A stretch of 64,000 nt of DNA, from the NCBI GenBank assembly GCA_022836915.1, contig CP094668.1, positions 992,001 through 1,056,000 of the forward strand. The letters are read 5' to 3'. Within the stretch, counting starts at the first letter, position 1. The number at the start of each line of letters is the position of its first letter. The notes beneath the pieces were generated by a model. It saw only the letters and a list, made by a program, of their open reading frames with translations, was not told the origin of the DNA and made no database searches. This document shows positions 1-10,282 of this stretch, in pieces. The translations under genes and the position numbers were made by a program. Origin of the DNA: Paenibacillus sp. OVF10 (GTDB lineage: Bacteria; Bacillota; Bacilli; Paenibacillales; Paenibacillaceae).

Positions 1-1
1 C

Positions 2-865
2 GCCAAGTTAGGCGGGGAAGCCATTCTGGCAGATGCCGGCGAAGGGTTGCAGGCATTGCAAAAGGAATTGCAAGAAAGAGAATATCGAAGTGCATATGGT
101 GCATCTGAAATCGCTGATCTCCGCGCTGAATGGAATGCAGAAGTGGATCGGCTGTATGGAGCACAGCATGAAGCAGGGCTGGCACAGACTACAGCAGTTG
201 GCATCGTTAACCGGACCATTGATCCATCTTCCGTCATAGTGTGTGCGGCAGGCAGTCTGCCGGGTGATCTACATCGTCTGTGGCGTGCGTCTGAACCAAA
301 GACATACCACATGGAGTATGGATTCTCCTGTATGGGGTACGAGGTAAGTGGAGCGTTCGGAGCAGCACTTGCGGAGCCGGATCGTGAAGTGTACGCCATG
401 GTCGGTGATGGCAGTTATCTGATGCTGCATTCGGAGTTTGTGACCAGTTTGCAGGAACAGAAGAAGATGACCGTTCTATTATTCAACAACAATGGATTCC
501 AGTGTATTCATAATTTGCAGCGGGAACATGGTAGTGACGGGTTCGGCAATGAGTTCCGTTATCGGGAATCCGAGAGTGGACGACTGACCGGGGATTACAT
601 GCCAATGGACTTTGCTGCACACGCCCGAAGCATGGGAGCCAAATCTTATAGAGCGGAGACGGCAGAACAGCTGGAACAGGCACTCCGAGATGCGAAGAAT
701 GAAACGGTGAGTACATTGATTGAGATTCCGGTCGTGCCTGGAACTAACGCAGGTGGATACGAGTCGTGGTGGAATGTAGGTGTGCCAGAAGTATCTGCCG
801 AGGAAAAGGTAGTTCATGCCCATCACACCATGCAAGCCAACCGTGCAAAAGCAAGACTTGTTTAA
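2..865 (+). CDS. iolD: 3D-(3,5/4)-trihydroxycyclohexane-1,2-dione hydrolase IolD (C-terminal part)
   Basis: The gene enters from outside the window, and only its C-terminal ~287 residues are visible. IolD is a thiamine-diphosphate enzyme that opens the ring of the diketo intermediate made by IolE, giving 5-deoxy-glucuronate. The visible part is the TPP-binding domain: a GDGSY motif around nt 403-417 followed by NNNGF around nt 487-501, the usual Mg/TPP signature. No start codon is assigned because the reading frame is open to the window edge. It is followed by iolE, iolC, iolA, iolG and iolB on the same strand, which confirms the family choice within the acetolactate-synthase superfamily. Confidence 0.93.
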   Translation, partial: AKLGGEAILADAGEGLQALQKELQEREYRSAYGASEIADLRAEWNAEVDRLYGAQHEAGLAQTTAVGIVNRTIDPSSVIVCAAGSLPGDLHRLWRASEPKTYHMEYGFSCMGYEVSGAFGAALAEPDREVYAMVGDGSYLMLHSEFVTSLQEQKKMTVLLFNNNGFQCIHNLQREHGSDGFGNEFRYRESESGRLTGDYMPMDFAAHARSMGAKSYRAETAEQLEQALRDAKNETVSTLIEIPVVPGTNAGGYESWWNVGVPEVSAEEKVVHAHHTMQANRAKARLV

Positions 866-901
866 TCCGATTTAACACAGTATTCCTTCTAAAAAAGGAG
901 C

Positions 902-967
902 CTGAGGAAGCGGAGCTAAAAGCTTTCTGAAAGAAAGCTGTATCGGAAGGTTGTTCTGTCATCGGAG
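902..967 (+). repeat. Dispersed intergenic repeat, copy 1
   Basis: An approximately 66-base intergenic sequence between iolD and iolE. It contains a short dyad (AAGCTTTCT...AGAAAGCT) and ends in ATCGGAG. A second copy at 43138-43280 shares the first 40 bases with three mismatches and also the ATCGGAAG and ATCGGAG tail. Its function is unknown. It could be a REP-like element, or it could form an RNA hairpin between operon genes. Confidence 0.6.
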
Positions 968-1023
968 TGTGCAGTGTAAATATAGTGAACCACAATGTTG
1001 AACGACAAAGGAGACGTGGAGCA

Positions 1024-1926
1024 ATGAGCAAGCTGCCATTCCAGCTTGGGATTCATCCGATCAATTGGGTCGGTGAAGATGTGAAGGAGCATGGTGATGC
1101 GACAACGTGTGCACAGATTCTGGATGACATTCAGCGTCTTGGGCTGACAGGCACAGAGATGGGACGCAAATATCCAACCGATCCTACTATTTTGCGTGAG
1201 GAATTGAGTAAAAGGAATATCAAGCTGGTCTCTCAGTGGAAATCAGTACTTTTCTCTGATCCGGCGTATCGTCAGTCAGAGCTGGACAGTTATCGCAGAC
1301 ATGCGGAATTTTTGCAATCCATGGGCAGTAAGGTGATCAGTACGGCCGAAGTAGGCGGGTCACTTCATTTTGATCCAAGACGAACTCCGAATGAAAAAGA
1401 AGTGCTCAGACTCAGCGAATCTGAATGGCATATCCTCGCTGAAGGATTGAACGAAGCAGGAGCTATTGCCCGTGAACACGGGTTGAAGCTTACGTACCAT
1501 CATCATGGAGGCACAGTGGTAGAGCAACCGGATGAGATTGATCGATTGATGGAGCTGACAGACCCTTCTCTCGTGTACCTGCTCTATGATACTGGTCATG
1601 CCTATTATGGCGGAGCCGATCCACTTGAACTGCTGCGCAAACATTATGATCGGATCGCCTATATCCATCTGAAAGACATTCGCCCTCATGTGCTAGATGA
1701 AGCACGCGCGGAGCAGTCTGATTTTGTCGGATGTATTCGTAGAGGCGTGTTCACTGTACCAGGAGATGGATGCATTGATTTTGCACCAATTCTGCAAGAA
1801 CTGATCACACGAGGGTACGATGGCTGGGCGATGCTTGAAGGAGAGCAGGACCCTGCGATTCATAACCCTTATGAGTATGCCAAGCGATCTTTGAACTATA
1901 TGGAATCGTTATACCAACACAGCTGA
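1024..1926 (+). CDS. iolE: Inosose dehydratase IolE
   Basis: 300 residues. It removes water from scyllo-inosose (2-keto-myo-inositol) to give the diketone used by IolD. It belongs to the xylose isomerase-like / AP endonuclease 2 TIM-barrel family. Typical stretches are GLTGTEMGRKYP near residue 39, LTYHHHGGTVVEQ near 157, DTGHAYYGGADP near 190, HLKDIRPHV near 219 and MLEGEQDP near 270, with the His/Asp/Glu residues expected to bind the divalent metal. The ATG at 1024 is chosen because an AAAGGAGA ribosome binding site lies just upstream; the longer in-frame extension to 967 has none. It lies in the inositol operon. Confidence 0.94.
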   Translation: MSKLPFQLGIHPINWVGEDVKEHGDATTCAQILDDIQRLGLTGTEMGRKYPTDPTILREELSKRNIKLVSQWKSVLFSDPAYRQSELDSYRRHAEFLQSMGSKVISTAEVGGSLHFDPRRTPNEKEVLRLSESEWHILAEGLNEAGAIAREHGLKLTYHHHGGTVVEQPDEIDRLMELTDPSLVYLLYDTGHAYYGGADPLELLRKHYDRIAYIHLKDIRPHVLDEARAEQSDFVGCIRRGVFTVPGDGCIDFAPILQELITRGYDGWAMLEGEQDPAIHNPYEYAKRSLNYMESLYQHS

Positions 1927-2125
1927 ATCGTTCAGTATTGCAGCGGTCAGAGGCCACACCCATGAAGTGAAAAAGGAAGAAGGCCAGCAAGAGTATAACG
2001 TTACGATTGGAAAATAAAACTGACTTACTCTAGACGTTTACGAGTCCTTACGATGGAATGAGTAACTAGTCTAGATATCCATATACAACATGTAAAATCC
2101 CACCACAGAAAGGGGCTCACATGCA

Positions 2126-3136
2126 ATGACTTACGTATCCTTTCCCGTATCCAGGAAGAAGGATTTCACCGCGATTGGCCGCTTGTGCATCGATTTGAAC
2201 GCCAATGAGATCAATCGCCCGATGGAAGAGACGATGACATTCACGAAGTATGTTGGCGGCTCTCCGGCCAATATTACGATTGGCATGTCCAGACTGGGTA
2301 TGGAGACAGCTTTCATCGGCAAAATCGCGGGCGACCAGATGGGCAGATTCATCCAGAGTTATTTGGAGAAGAACGGCATCGACACATCAAATGTAGTTAC
2401 AGATGACACCGGAGCGGTGACAGGGCTTGCTTTTACCGAAATCAAAAGCCCAACGGATTGCAGTATCCTGATGTACCGAGACAACGTAGCGGATCTGTTA
2501 CTACAGGCGCAAGAGGTACAAGAGCAGTTGATTGCTGACTCCAAAGTGCTGCTAATCTCAGGCACAGCCCTCGCGCAGAGCCCATCCCGTGAAGCCGTAT
2601 TACAGGCACTAACGTATGCGAAAAAACATGGCACAGTTATTGTGTTTGATCTGGACTATCGCCCATACACTTGGACATCGGACGAAGAGACAGCGGTCTA
2701 TTATAACCTCGCAGCCGAGAAATGCGATATCATCCTGGGCACACGTGAAGAGTTCGACATGATGGAGACATTCGACCACAATCCGGATCATAGCGATCAG
2801 GTAACTGCACAGAAATGGTTTGATTTCTCAGCAAATATTGTAGTAATCAAACACGGCAAGGAAGGGTCCATTGCTTATACACGCGAAGGGCTTTCCCACC
2901 GTGCGGACAGCTATCCGGCAAAAGTGGTCAAAACGTTCGGTGCAGGCGACTCTTACGCAGCTGGGTTCCTGTATGGATTGATGCAGGGCTGGACAATTGA
3001 GCGCAGTATGGCATATGGCAGTGGCGCAGCAAGTATCGTTATTTCAAGCCACAGCTGTTCGGATGCAATGCCAACGGTGGAACAGGTGAATGATTACATC
3101 GAACGTTGCAATCGGGGCGAGATTACCGTGTCTTGA
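2126..3136 (+). CDS. iolC: 5-dehydro-2-deoxygluconokinase IolC
   Basis: 336 residues of the PfkB/ribokinase family. It phosphorylates 2-deoxy-5-keto-gluconate with ATP before aldol cleavage. The N-terminal AIGRLCIDLN strand (residues ~17-26), the VGGSPANI substrate loop (~43-50) and the C-terminal FGAGDSYAAGF motif (~270-280, catalytic Asp and anion hole) are all intact. An AGAAAGGGG ribosome binding site precedes the start. The 199 bases between iolE and iolC hold no gene; they contain a short TAACGTTA dyad near 1995. No iolJ aldolase is visible in the window. Confidence 0.94.
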   Translation: MTYVSFPVSRKKDFTAIGRLCIDLNANEINRPMEETMTFTKYVGGSPANITIGMSRLGMETAFIGKIAGDQMGRFIQSYLEKNGIDTSNVVTDDTGAVTGLAFTEIKSPTDCSILMYRDNVADLLLQAQEVQEQLIADSKVLLISGTALAQSPSREAVLQALTYAKKHGTVIVFDLDYRPYTWTSDEETAVYYNLAAEKCDIILGTREEFDMMETFDHNPDHSDQVTAQKWFDFSANIVVIKHGKEGSIAYTREGLSHRADSYPAKVVKTFGAGDSYAAGFLYGLMQGWTIERSMAYGSGAASIVISSHSCSDAMPTVEQVNDYIERCNRGEITVS

Positions 3137-3234
3137 AGCACGTTGCAATACTTTGAACAACGTACTCATACAGATCTATAACAATGAACATGTTGAACAT
3201 AAGCGATTACACATAAGTGAAGGGAGACAGGGCT

Positions 3235-4710
3235 ATGGGAAAAGGAATTTCTGAAGCGTCTGCAACAGCGACAATGGTACAAAACTGGATCGGAGGTACC
3301 TGGGTAACCCCAGTGTCAACTCGTACGGAGCCTGTTGTGAATCCGGCTACAGAAGAGGTTATTGCACATGTGCCACTGTCCGAACAAGCGGACGTGGATC
3401 TGGCGGTTCAGACAGCACGAGAAGCGTTCAAATCCTGGAGCAGCACACCGGTTCCACGCCGTGCACGTATTCTGTTCCGCTACCAGCAGCTGCTGGTAGA
3501 GCATTGGGAAGAGCTCGCTCGCCTGGTGACGCTGGAGAACGGTAAAAGTTATGCCGAAGCGTATGGCGAGGTATTGCGTGGCATTGAATGCGTCGAGTTC
3601 GCGGCTGGTGCTCCGAATCTGATGATGGGCAAACAACTGCCTGATATCGCGACAGGACTGGAGTCGGGCATGTACCGCTACCCGATCGGTGTTATTGGGG
3701 GAATTACCCCATTCAACTTCCCGATGATGGTACCGTGCTGGATGTTCCCACTGGCTATTGCGTGCGGTAACACCTTTGTTCTGAAGCCGTCCGAGCGTAC
3801 ACCGCTACTGGCAGGCCGCCTGGCAGAGCTGTTCAAGGAAGCAGGGCTTCCGGACGGAGTGCTCAACATTGTTCATGGTGCGCATGATGTCGTGAACGGT
3901 TTGCTGGAACATAAGGATGTTCAAGCGATCTCCTTTGTCGGATCACAACCTGTAGCTGAATACGTCTACACCACTGCATCCAAGCATGGCAAACGGGTAC
4001 AGGCACTGGCTGGTGCCAAAAACCACTCCATCGTTATGCCGGACGCAGATCTCGATCTAACCGTGAAAGAGATTACCAGTGCAGCTTTTGGTTCAGCAGG
4101 GGAGCGTTGCATGGCATGTGCGGTTGTTGTGGCTGTGGGCGATGTGGCTGACGAACTGGTACAAAAGCTGGTGGAAGCGGCAGACCGCATTACCATTGGT
4201 AACGGCATGGATGAGGGCGTGTTCCTCGGTCCTGTCATCCGTGGACCACATAAAGAGCGTACACTCAGTTACATTGAAGCCGGAGAGCAGGAAGGCGCGG
4301 CATTGATTCGGGATGGACGTAAGGATCAGGCGACAGGTGAATCCGGTTATTTTGTAGGGCCAACGGTATTTGACCAAGTTGATAGCAATATGAAAATCTG
4401 GCAGGATGAGATCTTTGCTCCAGTACTCTCGGTGGCAAGAGTGTCTACGCTGGAGGAAGCCGTTGAGCTGGCAAACCGTTCTGATTTTGCCAACGGGGCG
4501 TGTCTGTTCACCCGCAGCGGAGCGAGTATGCGTCAATTCCGGGAGACGATTGATGCGGGCATGTTGGGTATTAACCTGGGCGTACCTGCGCCAATGGCAT
4601 TTTTCCCGTTTTCCGGGTGGAAGAAATCCTTCTACGGTGATCTGCATGCCAATGGTACGGATGGTGTTGAATTCTACACTCGCAAAAAGATGGTAACGGC
4701 GCGCTGGTAA
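3235..4710 (+). CDS. iolA: Methylmalonate/malonate-semialdehyde dehydrogenase IolA (MmsA)
   Basis: 491 residues. It is a CoA-acylating aldehyde dehydrogenase that converts malonate semialdehyde, the last inositol intermediate, to acetyl-CoA and CO2 using NAD. The MmsA-type sequence is complete: [11 protein letters not shown] near residue 157, LKPSERTP near 182, and the catalytic Cys in [10 protein letters not shown] at about residue 292. The ATG at 3235 follows an AAGGGAGA ribosome binding site; a GTG at 3217 in the same frame is upstream of that site and is rejected. Its position after iolC fits a continuous operon. Confidence 0.95.
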   Translation: MGKGISEASATATMVQNWIGGTWVTPVSTRTEPVVNPATEEVIAHVPLSEQADVDLAVQTAREAFKSWSSTPVPRRARILFRYQQLLVEHWEELARLVTLENGKSYAEAYGEVLRGIECVEFAAGAPNLMMGKQLPDIATGLESGMYRYPIGVIGGITPFNFPMMVPCWMFPLAIACGNTFVLKPSERTPLLAGRLAELFKEAGLPDGVLNIVHGAHDVVNGLLEHKDVQAISFVGSQPVAEYVYTTASKHGKRVQALAGAKNHSIVMPDADLDLTVKEITSAAFGSAGERCMACAVVVAVGDVADELVQKLVEAADRITIGNGMDEGVFLGPVIRGPHKERTLSYIEAGEQEGAALIRDGRKDQATGESGYFVGPTVFDQVDSNMKIWQDEIFAPVLSVARVSTLEEAVELANRSDFANGACLFTRSGASMRQFRETIDAGMLGINLGVPAPMAFFPFSGWKKSFYGDLHANGTDGVEFYTRKKMVTARW

Positions 4711-4778
4711 CAACCGGAGTATCACTCGGGCTAAGGGAACGCCTAGCCCATATGGACGCACATAGGGAGGATAACGGA

Positions 4779-5830
4779 ATGGGCAAGGACAAAGTGAGAA
4801 TTGGCATCATCGGTGCTGGACGGATCGGTAAAATTCATGCAGACAATCTCCTGCGCAACCCGCATGCCGAGATTGTGGGAATCAGTGACTTGTTTGCAGG
4901 TCCTGAATTGGAGGCTTGGGCCTCCAGTCGTGGCATCCCTGTTGTAACGACGGACAGCAGCGAGTTGATCTCGATGCCTAATGTAGACGCGGTGCTGATC
5001 TGTTCTTCAACTGATACACATGTGCCGCTGATTGAACAGGCCGCTCAGGCGGGCAAACACATCTTCTGCGAGAAGCCGGTTAGCATGGATCTATCACAGA
5101 CCCAAGCAGCTGTATCAGCGGTTCAGAAGGCTGGTGTGAAGCTGCAAATTGGATTTAACCGTCGCTTTGATCACAACTTCAGACGGATACGTGCACATGT
5201 GCAGGATGGTACGATTGGTGATCCGCATATTATCAAAATTACGTCTCGCGACCCGAGTCCACCGCCTGCGGAGTATATCCGGGTATCTGGGGGGATCTTC
5301 ATGGACATGATGATCCACGATTTTGACATGGCCCGTTATCTGTCCGGGAGTGAAGTTGAAGAAGTGTACGCTCAGGGCAATGTGCTGATCAATCCGGTTT
5401 TGCGGAACATGGTGACGTGGATACAGCGATTGTAACGATGACTTTTGCCAATGGAGCGATTGGGGTTATTGATAACAGCCGTCAGGCTGTATACGGGTAT
5501 GACCAGCGTGTTGAAGTATTTGGCTCAATGGGCAGCGCCGCAGCGGCGAATGATCATCCGAATACGGCTGAGATCAGTACAGCGGCCGGGCTCATGCGCG
5601 ACAAACCGTTACACTTTTTCCTGGAACGCTACAATGAAGCGTATGTACAGGAGACAGCTCTCTTTATCGATGCAATCCTCCATGATACACCAGTTATCGT
5701 AGATGGCCACGATGCAGTACAGGCAGAACGAATTGCGCTGGCAGCAAAAATGTCCATGGAGCGGGGAAGACCTGTGAAGCTGAGTGAAGTCCCTGGGGTA
5801 TCACTGGAATCGCAAACGGCAACGCCATAG
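4779..5830 (+). CDS. iolG: Inositol 2-dehydrogenase / Gfo-Idh-MocA oxidoreductase (frame broken once)
   Basis: About 350 residues once the frame is joined. It is an NAD-dependent Gfo/Idh/MocA oxidoreductase that would oxidise myo-inositol to scyllo-inosose, the first pathway step. Visible features are the Rossmann motif GAGRIGKIHADN, the EKPVSMD motif, GFNRRFDHNF, and the HDFDMARYL catalytic region. The ATG at 4779 follows a GGGAGGATAA ribosome binding site. The frame breaks at the T-run 5398-5401: restoring one T gives PVFAEHGDVDTAIVT, as in IolG. A sequencing error is more likely than a real mutation. Substrate choice (myo- or scyllo-inositol) cannot be fixed from sequence, but operon context favours IolG. 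Confidence 0.88.
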
Positions 5831-5938
5831 TGGATGATTAAAGCCACTTTTTCTAATAGAGGGCATGAATAGTCCAGGTTTTTGCTTTTATAAGTATCAG
5901 GTTGTTGTGGACGATTACAGAAAGGAGTGGATGACAAG

Positions 5939-6744
5939 ATGTCAGAACGTATTGTGAAACCCGTGGTCAACCCGGAGGAGACGGTACACTTATAAACGTA
6001 ACACCGGAGTCGGCGGGTTGGGAATATGTTGGCTTTCAGGTAGCGAAGTTGGCAGAAGGGGAGACGCTAACCCGTGAGAGCGGTGATCAGGAACTCTGTG
6101 TGGTGCTTCTCAGTGGTTTCGCCAATGTAAGTACCCGGGAGCACACATGGGATAATATCGGAAAAAGAATGAGTGTTTTCGAGAAAATTCCGCCGTATTC
6201 AGTCTACGTCTCAACTTCCGATCAAGTACAGATCACAGCACGTACCGAACTGGAAATCGCTATATGTGTTGCACCCGGTAAAGGCACGTACCCGGCTCGT
6301 CTCATTGCACCCGAAGATGTAGGGGTAGAGTCAAGAGGGTATGGCAATCTGGAACGCCAGATTCACAACATTTTGCCGGAACAGAAGGAAGCAGACAGTT
6401 TGCTTGTTGTTGAGGTATTCACACCAGATGGGCATTGGTCCAGTTACCCGCCACATAAGCATGATCGGGACGCACTCCCTGACGAATCTTTGCTGGAAGA
6501 AACGTATTATTTCCGTGTGCAGCCTGAGCAGGGGTTTGCCATTCAGCGCATATACACGGATGATCGCTCTGTGGATGAGACGCTAGCAGTGAAGAACGGA
6601 GAAGTGGTGCTTGTTCCGGACGGATATCACCCGGTAGGTGCTCCTCCGGGGTATGAGGTCTACTATCTGAACGTGATGGCTGGACCAACCCGGACCTGGA
6701 AATTCCATAACGACCCTGACCATGAGTGGTTGATGAAAAAGTAA
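5939..6744 (+). CDS. iolB: 5-deoxy-glucuronate isomerase IolB (frame broken once)
   Basis: About 268 residues after correction. IolB isomerises 5-deoxy-glucuronate to 2-deoxy-5-keto-gluconate, the IolC substrate. The cupin sequence shows YPPHKHD (metal-binding His), the LEETYYF stretch (Glu), DDRSVDETL, and the closing MAGPTRTWKFHNDPDHEW segment typical of IolB. The start at 5939 follows AAAGGAGTGG. The frame breaks near the start, at the C-run 5971-5973: one extra C gives VNPGGDGTLINVTPES. Without the correction only the part from 6049 would be read, which lacks the family's first strands. Last catabolic gene before the LacI-type regulator. Confidence 0.92.
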
Positions 6745-6863
6745 AACAGTTCATGCTACGCACATTTTGCTCGCTTCAAGTTGCGTATGCAGACTTCCCC
6801 CATAATGAGAAGAAGAGAACAATTATCTATGTATATTATATATAGCACAAATGGGGAAAAACA

Positions 6864-7870
6864 ATGAAAGCAACCATATACGATATAGCACGCGAGGCGG
6901 GTGTATCCATTGCAACCGTCTCGCAGGTCATTAATGGCAAAGGCAAGATCAGTGAGAAGCGGCGCGCCGAGATTATGGAGATCATGGAACGCCTTCACTA
7001 TCAACCCAGCGCGATCGCAGCTGCACTTACAGGTAAGCAGACGTATACATTGGGGCTGCTCGTACCGGACATCTCGAACCCGTATTTCGCAGAACTGGCG
7101 AGAGCGGTCGAGGATCGAAGTCGTCAATTGGGTTACAGCGTGGTCATCTGCAGTACGGATAATAAGGACGAGCGGGTAGAGCGTTATCTAAATCTGCTTC
7201 AGCAAAAAGGGTCGATGGCATGATGATCGGAACCGGGATCGATAATGCCGAAATTTTGTCACCCCTCTTGCAACAGTCGATACCTGTTGCTCTGATTGCT
7301 CGTCATATGCCATCGCTGTCGGTACATACGGTCACTATTGACGACATACTCGGCGGAGCACTCGCAGCGGAGCATCTGCTTGAACTTGGGCACACCCGTG
7401 TAGCGGTATTGTCGGAACCGTCCAAAGTCAGCAGCAGTCAGGAACGTGTACGCGGATTCCGTGAAACCCTGATTAAGGCAGGTCATACACTGGAACCGAC
7501 TCAGATCCGAGAATCCGCAGCTGACCTGAGCTCGGCCAAAAAAGAGGCGTTACTGCTGCTCGGTGAGAACGATCATCCCACAGGCTTATTCTGCTGTAAT
7601 GACATTCAGGCCATTGGTGCACTTCAGGCAGCCAAAGAGCTGGGGCTACGCGTGCCAGAGGATGTGTCGATTATCGGGTTTGATAATACGATTCTGGCTT
7701 CGGTAACGAGTCCGCCACTTACGACCGTTGCCCAGCCAATTGAAGAACTGGGACATCGCGCTGTAGATCTGTTGATTGAAGAGTTAAAGGATGAACAAAA
7801 AGAGCCACAGAAGATTGTGCTGAAGCCTGAGCTGGTTATCCGAGAATCAGCAGGCCGTGTATTGGGCTGA
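6864..7870 (+). CDS. LacI-family transcriptional regulator (frame broken once)
   Basis: About 335 residues. The N-terminal helix-turn-helix (TIYDIAREAGVSIATVSQV, residues ~4-22) is followed by the hinge and a periplasmic-binding-protein-like effector domain ending in TVAQPIEELGHRAVDLL. It lies 119 bases downstream of iolB on the same strand, so it is the likely local regulator of inositol use, replacing the DeoR-type IolR of B. subtilis; this is inference from position. The frame breaks at the G-run 7209-7211: one added G gives QQKGVDGMMIGTG across the junction, as expected in this family. Confidence 0.88.
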
Positions 7871-8008
7871 GAACAAATAGTTTTCGGCGTACGCTGAACA
7901 GACGTGAGGCCAAGTCTACGTGTGTCATATTCATGGCTTGGTGGGATAAGGGTTATCATCATACATGGTTCTGATTAGGTAATAAAACAATATAACAAAG
8001 TTAACAAA

Positions 8009-8043
8009 CAAGCCGCGTTCACTCTATGGGAGAACGCGGCTTG
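8009..8043 (+). terminator. Stem-loop terminator after the iol/LacI region
   Basis: A 12-bp perfect stem (CAAGCCGCGTTC / GAACGCGGCTTG) with an 11-base loop, followed by TTCATTT. It lies in the 335-base gap between the LacI gene and the next gene, and nothing else was recognised there. Confidence 0.7.
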
Positions 8044-8205
8044 TTCATTTAAATCTTTAATTTTTAGTGTAGCCCAAAACGTCATCGTAATTGAGGGACC
8101 AGGGATAGGAAATGACATTGGAACAAAAGGAGTGAGATGTTATACTGGAATATATCAATAATTACCAATTTATATGTTTTGTGTAGGTATAGAGAGGGGA
8201 TTGGG

Positions 8206-8715
8206 ATGAGTAGACGAATCAAGATGATTATGGGTATCGTCACGATTATTGTTGTTGTAGCTATTGCAGTGCGTATGTATACCTCTGGTCAATATGCTAT
8301 GTATATCCCCAGCAAACATACGACGTTTCGAGCAGAGGTCACAGATCATATGACGATGCTGGATACATTGGATCGACTGACGATTAGGAAAATTTCCGAC
8401 AATGAACCGTATAATGAAGATGATGAAATAACGATTACAGATCCCAAAGAGATTAGAGACATGCTGAAGCTATTAAAGGATGTTGAACTTAAAAGAGTAC
8501 GGGAATTCGACGTTTCCGAAAGGAATCCGCAGTACTATGAGTGGCGACTTACCATAAATAAAGAAGGCCGCTTTACCGATGGATTCGGACTGACGTTTTA
8601 TAATGAAAAGTCCATCTCCATCTACAGCGAGGCGAAAACGAGAGACCAACTTGAGGACTACGAGATTACCAATGAGTTTAATCTGAATGAGATGGACCGC
8701 CTTTTGAAAAGCTGA
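8206..8715 (+). CDS. Hypothetical membrane-anchored protein
   Basis: 169 residues of unknown function. A single hydrophobic N-terminal segment (MIMGIVTIIVVVAIAVRMY, residues ~7-25) suggests a type II membrane anchor or uncleaved signal. The remainder is charged and predicted extracellular. ATG 8206 follows AGAGAGGGG; the longer in-frame extension to 8137 has no ribosome binding site. It ends 13 bases before the GNAT gene, so the two are probably co-transcribed. No known domain was recognised by eye. Confidence 0.65.
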   Translation: MSRRIKMIMGIVTIIVVVAIAVRMYTSGQYAMYIPSKHTTFRAEVTDHMTMLDTLDRLTIRKISDNEPYNEDDEITITDPKEIRDMLKLLKDVELKRVREFDVSERNPQYYEWRLTINKEGRFTDGFGLTFYNEKSISIYSEAKTRDQLEDYEITNEFNLNEMDRLLKS

Positions 8716-8728
8716 AGGAGGAGAAAAC

Positions 8729-9235
8729 ATGACCAAGACTGACTACCTTGTACGCCCTATTGAAGAACAGGATATCCCCTTTCTATGGGAGATGTTATAC
8801 GCATCCCTGCATAGAAGAGAAGGTGATGCACCTCTTCCAATCGAAAGTATTCATACTCCCGGACTGTCCAAATACGTTGAAGAATGGGGAAGAGAAGGGG
8901 ATTTTGGGTATGTTGCAGTTGACCAGCAAGGCAAGAGATTAGGTTCAATAACATTAAGATTCTATACGGATCAGAATGCGGGATACGGTTATGTGAATGC
9001 AGCTACGCCAGAGATGGGGATGGCTGTAACGGAAGATGCACGTGGAAAAGGAGCAGGTACCTTACTACTTCAGACCGCATTAGATGAGGTTGAACGACGG
9101 GGAATTGAAGCAGTCTCGCTCAGTGTTGACCCGGATAACCAAGCCATTCGCTTATATAGGCGGTTAGGATTTGTGGAGGAGTGCCTAAATGGTACATCGG
9201 TAACGATGGTGCGTGTAAGTAAACTTGAATCTTAA
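8729..9235 (+). CDS. GNAT-family N-acetyltransferase
   Basis: 168 residues. The acetyl-CoA-binding motif A is clear (MAVTEDARGKGAGTLLLQTA, residues ~94-113), followed by LSVDPDNQAIRLYRRLGF, the usual motif B. The substrate cannot be told; sequences of this shape include protein and small-molecule acetylases. The start has a strong AAGGAGGAG ribosome binding site. It is the last gene before the IS element. Confidence 0.88.
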   Translation: MTKTDYLVRPIEEQDIPFLWEMLYASLHRREGDAPLPIESIHTPGLSKYVEEWGREGDFGYVAVDQQGKRLGSITLRFYTDQNAGYGYVNAATPEMGMAVTEDARGKGAGTLLLQTALDEVERRGIEAVSLSVDPDNQAIRLYRRLGFVEECLNGTSVTMVRVSKLES

Positions 9236-9350
9236 ATAATAAGCGAAGCGGTCGTATCACTGGCAAAACGGAGTAAGCCACGTGAAACTGCAAAAGAAAA
9301 AGGCGCTTCCTCATTAAACTGTACCCTATGTAAAGGACATTTCTAAAAAA

Positions 9351-10282
9351 CTATACGGCTTCAAGAAGATGATCTCTGTATTGTACAGGGGTCATCCTTT
9401 TAGGTTCCACTGGTATCTAAAGTGATTGTAGTAGGTCATATAGGCTTTAACTTCTCGTTTGACTTCGTCTAACGTGGCATAGCTCTTTAAGGAAGTTTCG
9501 TCCTTAAAATGACCAAAAAACGACTCCTGCGGTGCGTTATCCCAACAATTTCCTCGTCTGGACATGGATTGCCCAAGCCCCATCCGTTTCACTTTCTTCT
9601 GAAAATCCGGATGAGTGTAGTGCGTACCTTGATCGGAATGAATGAAAGCATCATGACTCTTCTTGAATTTGCGGTTTTTCTGTAAGTGGAGCAACGTGTT
9701 TGTCGCCAGATCCATCGTCATTCGCTCCGACACATGATAAGCCAAAATTTCATTGGTGGAACTATCCTTGATGGTGGACAGATAGGCGCGCTTCCCTTGG
9801 CCGTAACTTAAGTATGTAATATCTGTTAGAAGTACTTTGCCCGGGATGCCTTGTTTGAAGTTGCGTTGTAACAGGTTAGGCATGGTTCGATGCTCATGGG
9901 TTGCCTTCATCATTCGTTTGTAGGGATTAGCTCGTCGATGAGGGTATACAATATCGTATTTTTTCATGATTCTTCGGATGCGCTTGAGATTCCACATGAT
10001 CTGAAATTGTCCTTGCAGCGTCATCTTAATGGAGCGAGCGCCCTTGTTACGTTTCTTAAATTGGAAGGCTCGACGGATGTACACACCTATTTCCTCATCA
10101 ACCTGTTCCTTCTTCGTGCGGCTGTGAATGGCTGAAGTGCTCCAGTATCGGTAATATCCGCTTTTGGAGACCCCGGCAGTCTCACACAGAACACTTACCA
10201 TTCGCTGAAGATGGTATTTCTCAATCACGGTTCGGATTAACCTGTATCGAAGACCAGGCGTTAGTTTTACTCGTGGCTCCAC
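9351..10282 (-). CDS. IS3/IS150-family transposase OrfB (DDE integrase; frame broken near C-terminus)
   Basis: The catalytic half of the transposase. It has an HTH_21-like N-terminus, then the rve/DDE core: first Asp in LLTDITYL, second in FIHSDQGTHY, and the Glu in GNCWDNAPQESFFGHFK. The unbroken reading ends early at 9392. One extra A opposite the T-run 9398-9401 restores the usual C-terminal ending MTPVQYRDHLLEAV and moves the stop to 9351. OrfB would be made as an OrfAB fusion by frameshifting. In this sequence its frame relative to orfA is +1, not the usual -1, so one more base is probably missing in the overlap. Confidence 0.88.

Noticed and set aside
1995..2002. TAACGTTA palindrome as LacI-type operator
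   Set aside because: Only one eight-base copy; such short dyads occur by chance and it is not repeated near other iol genes.
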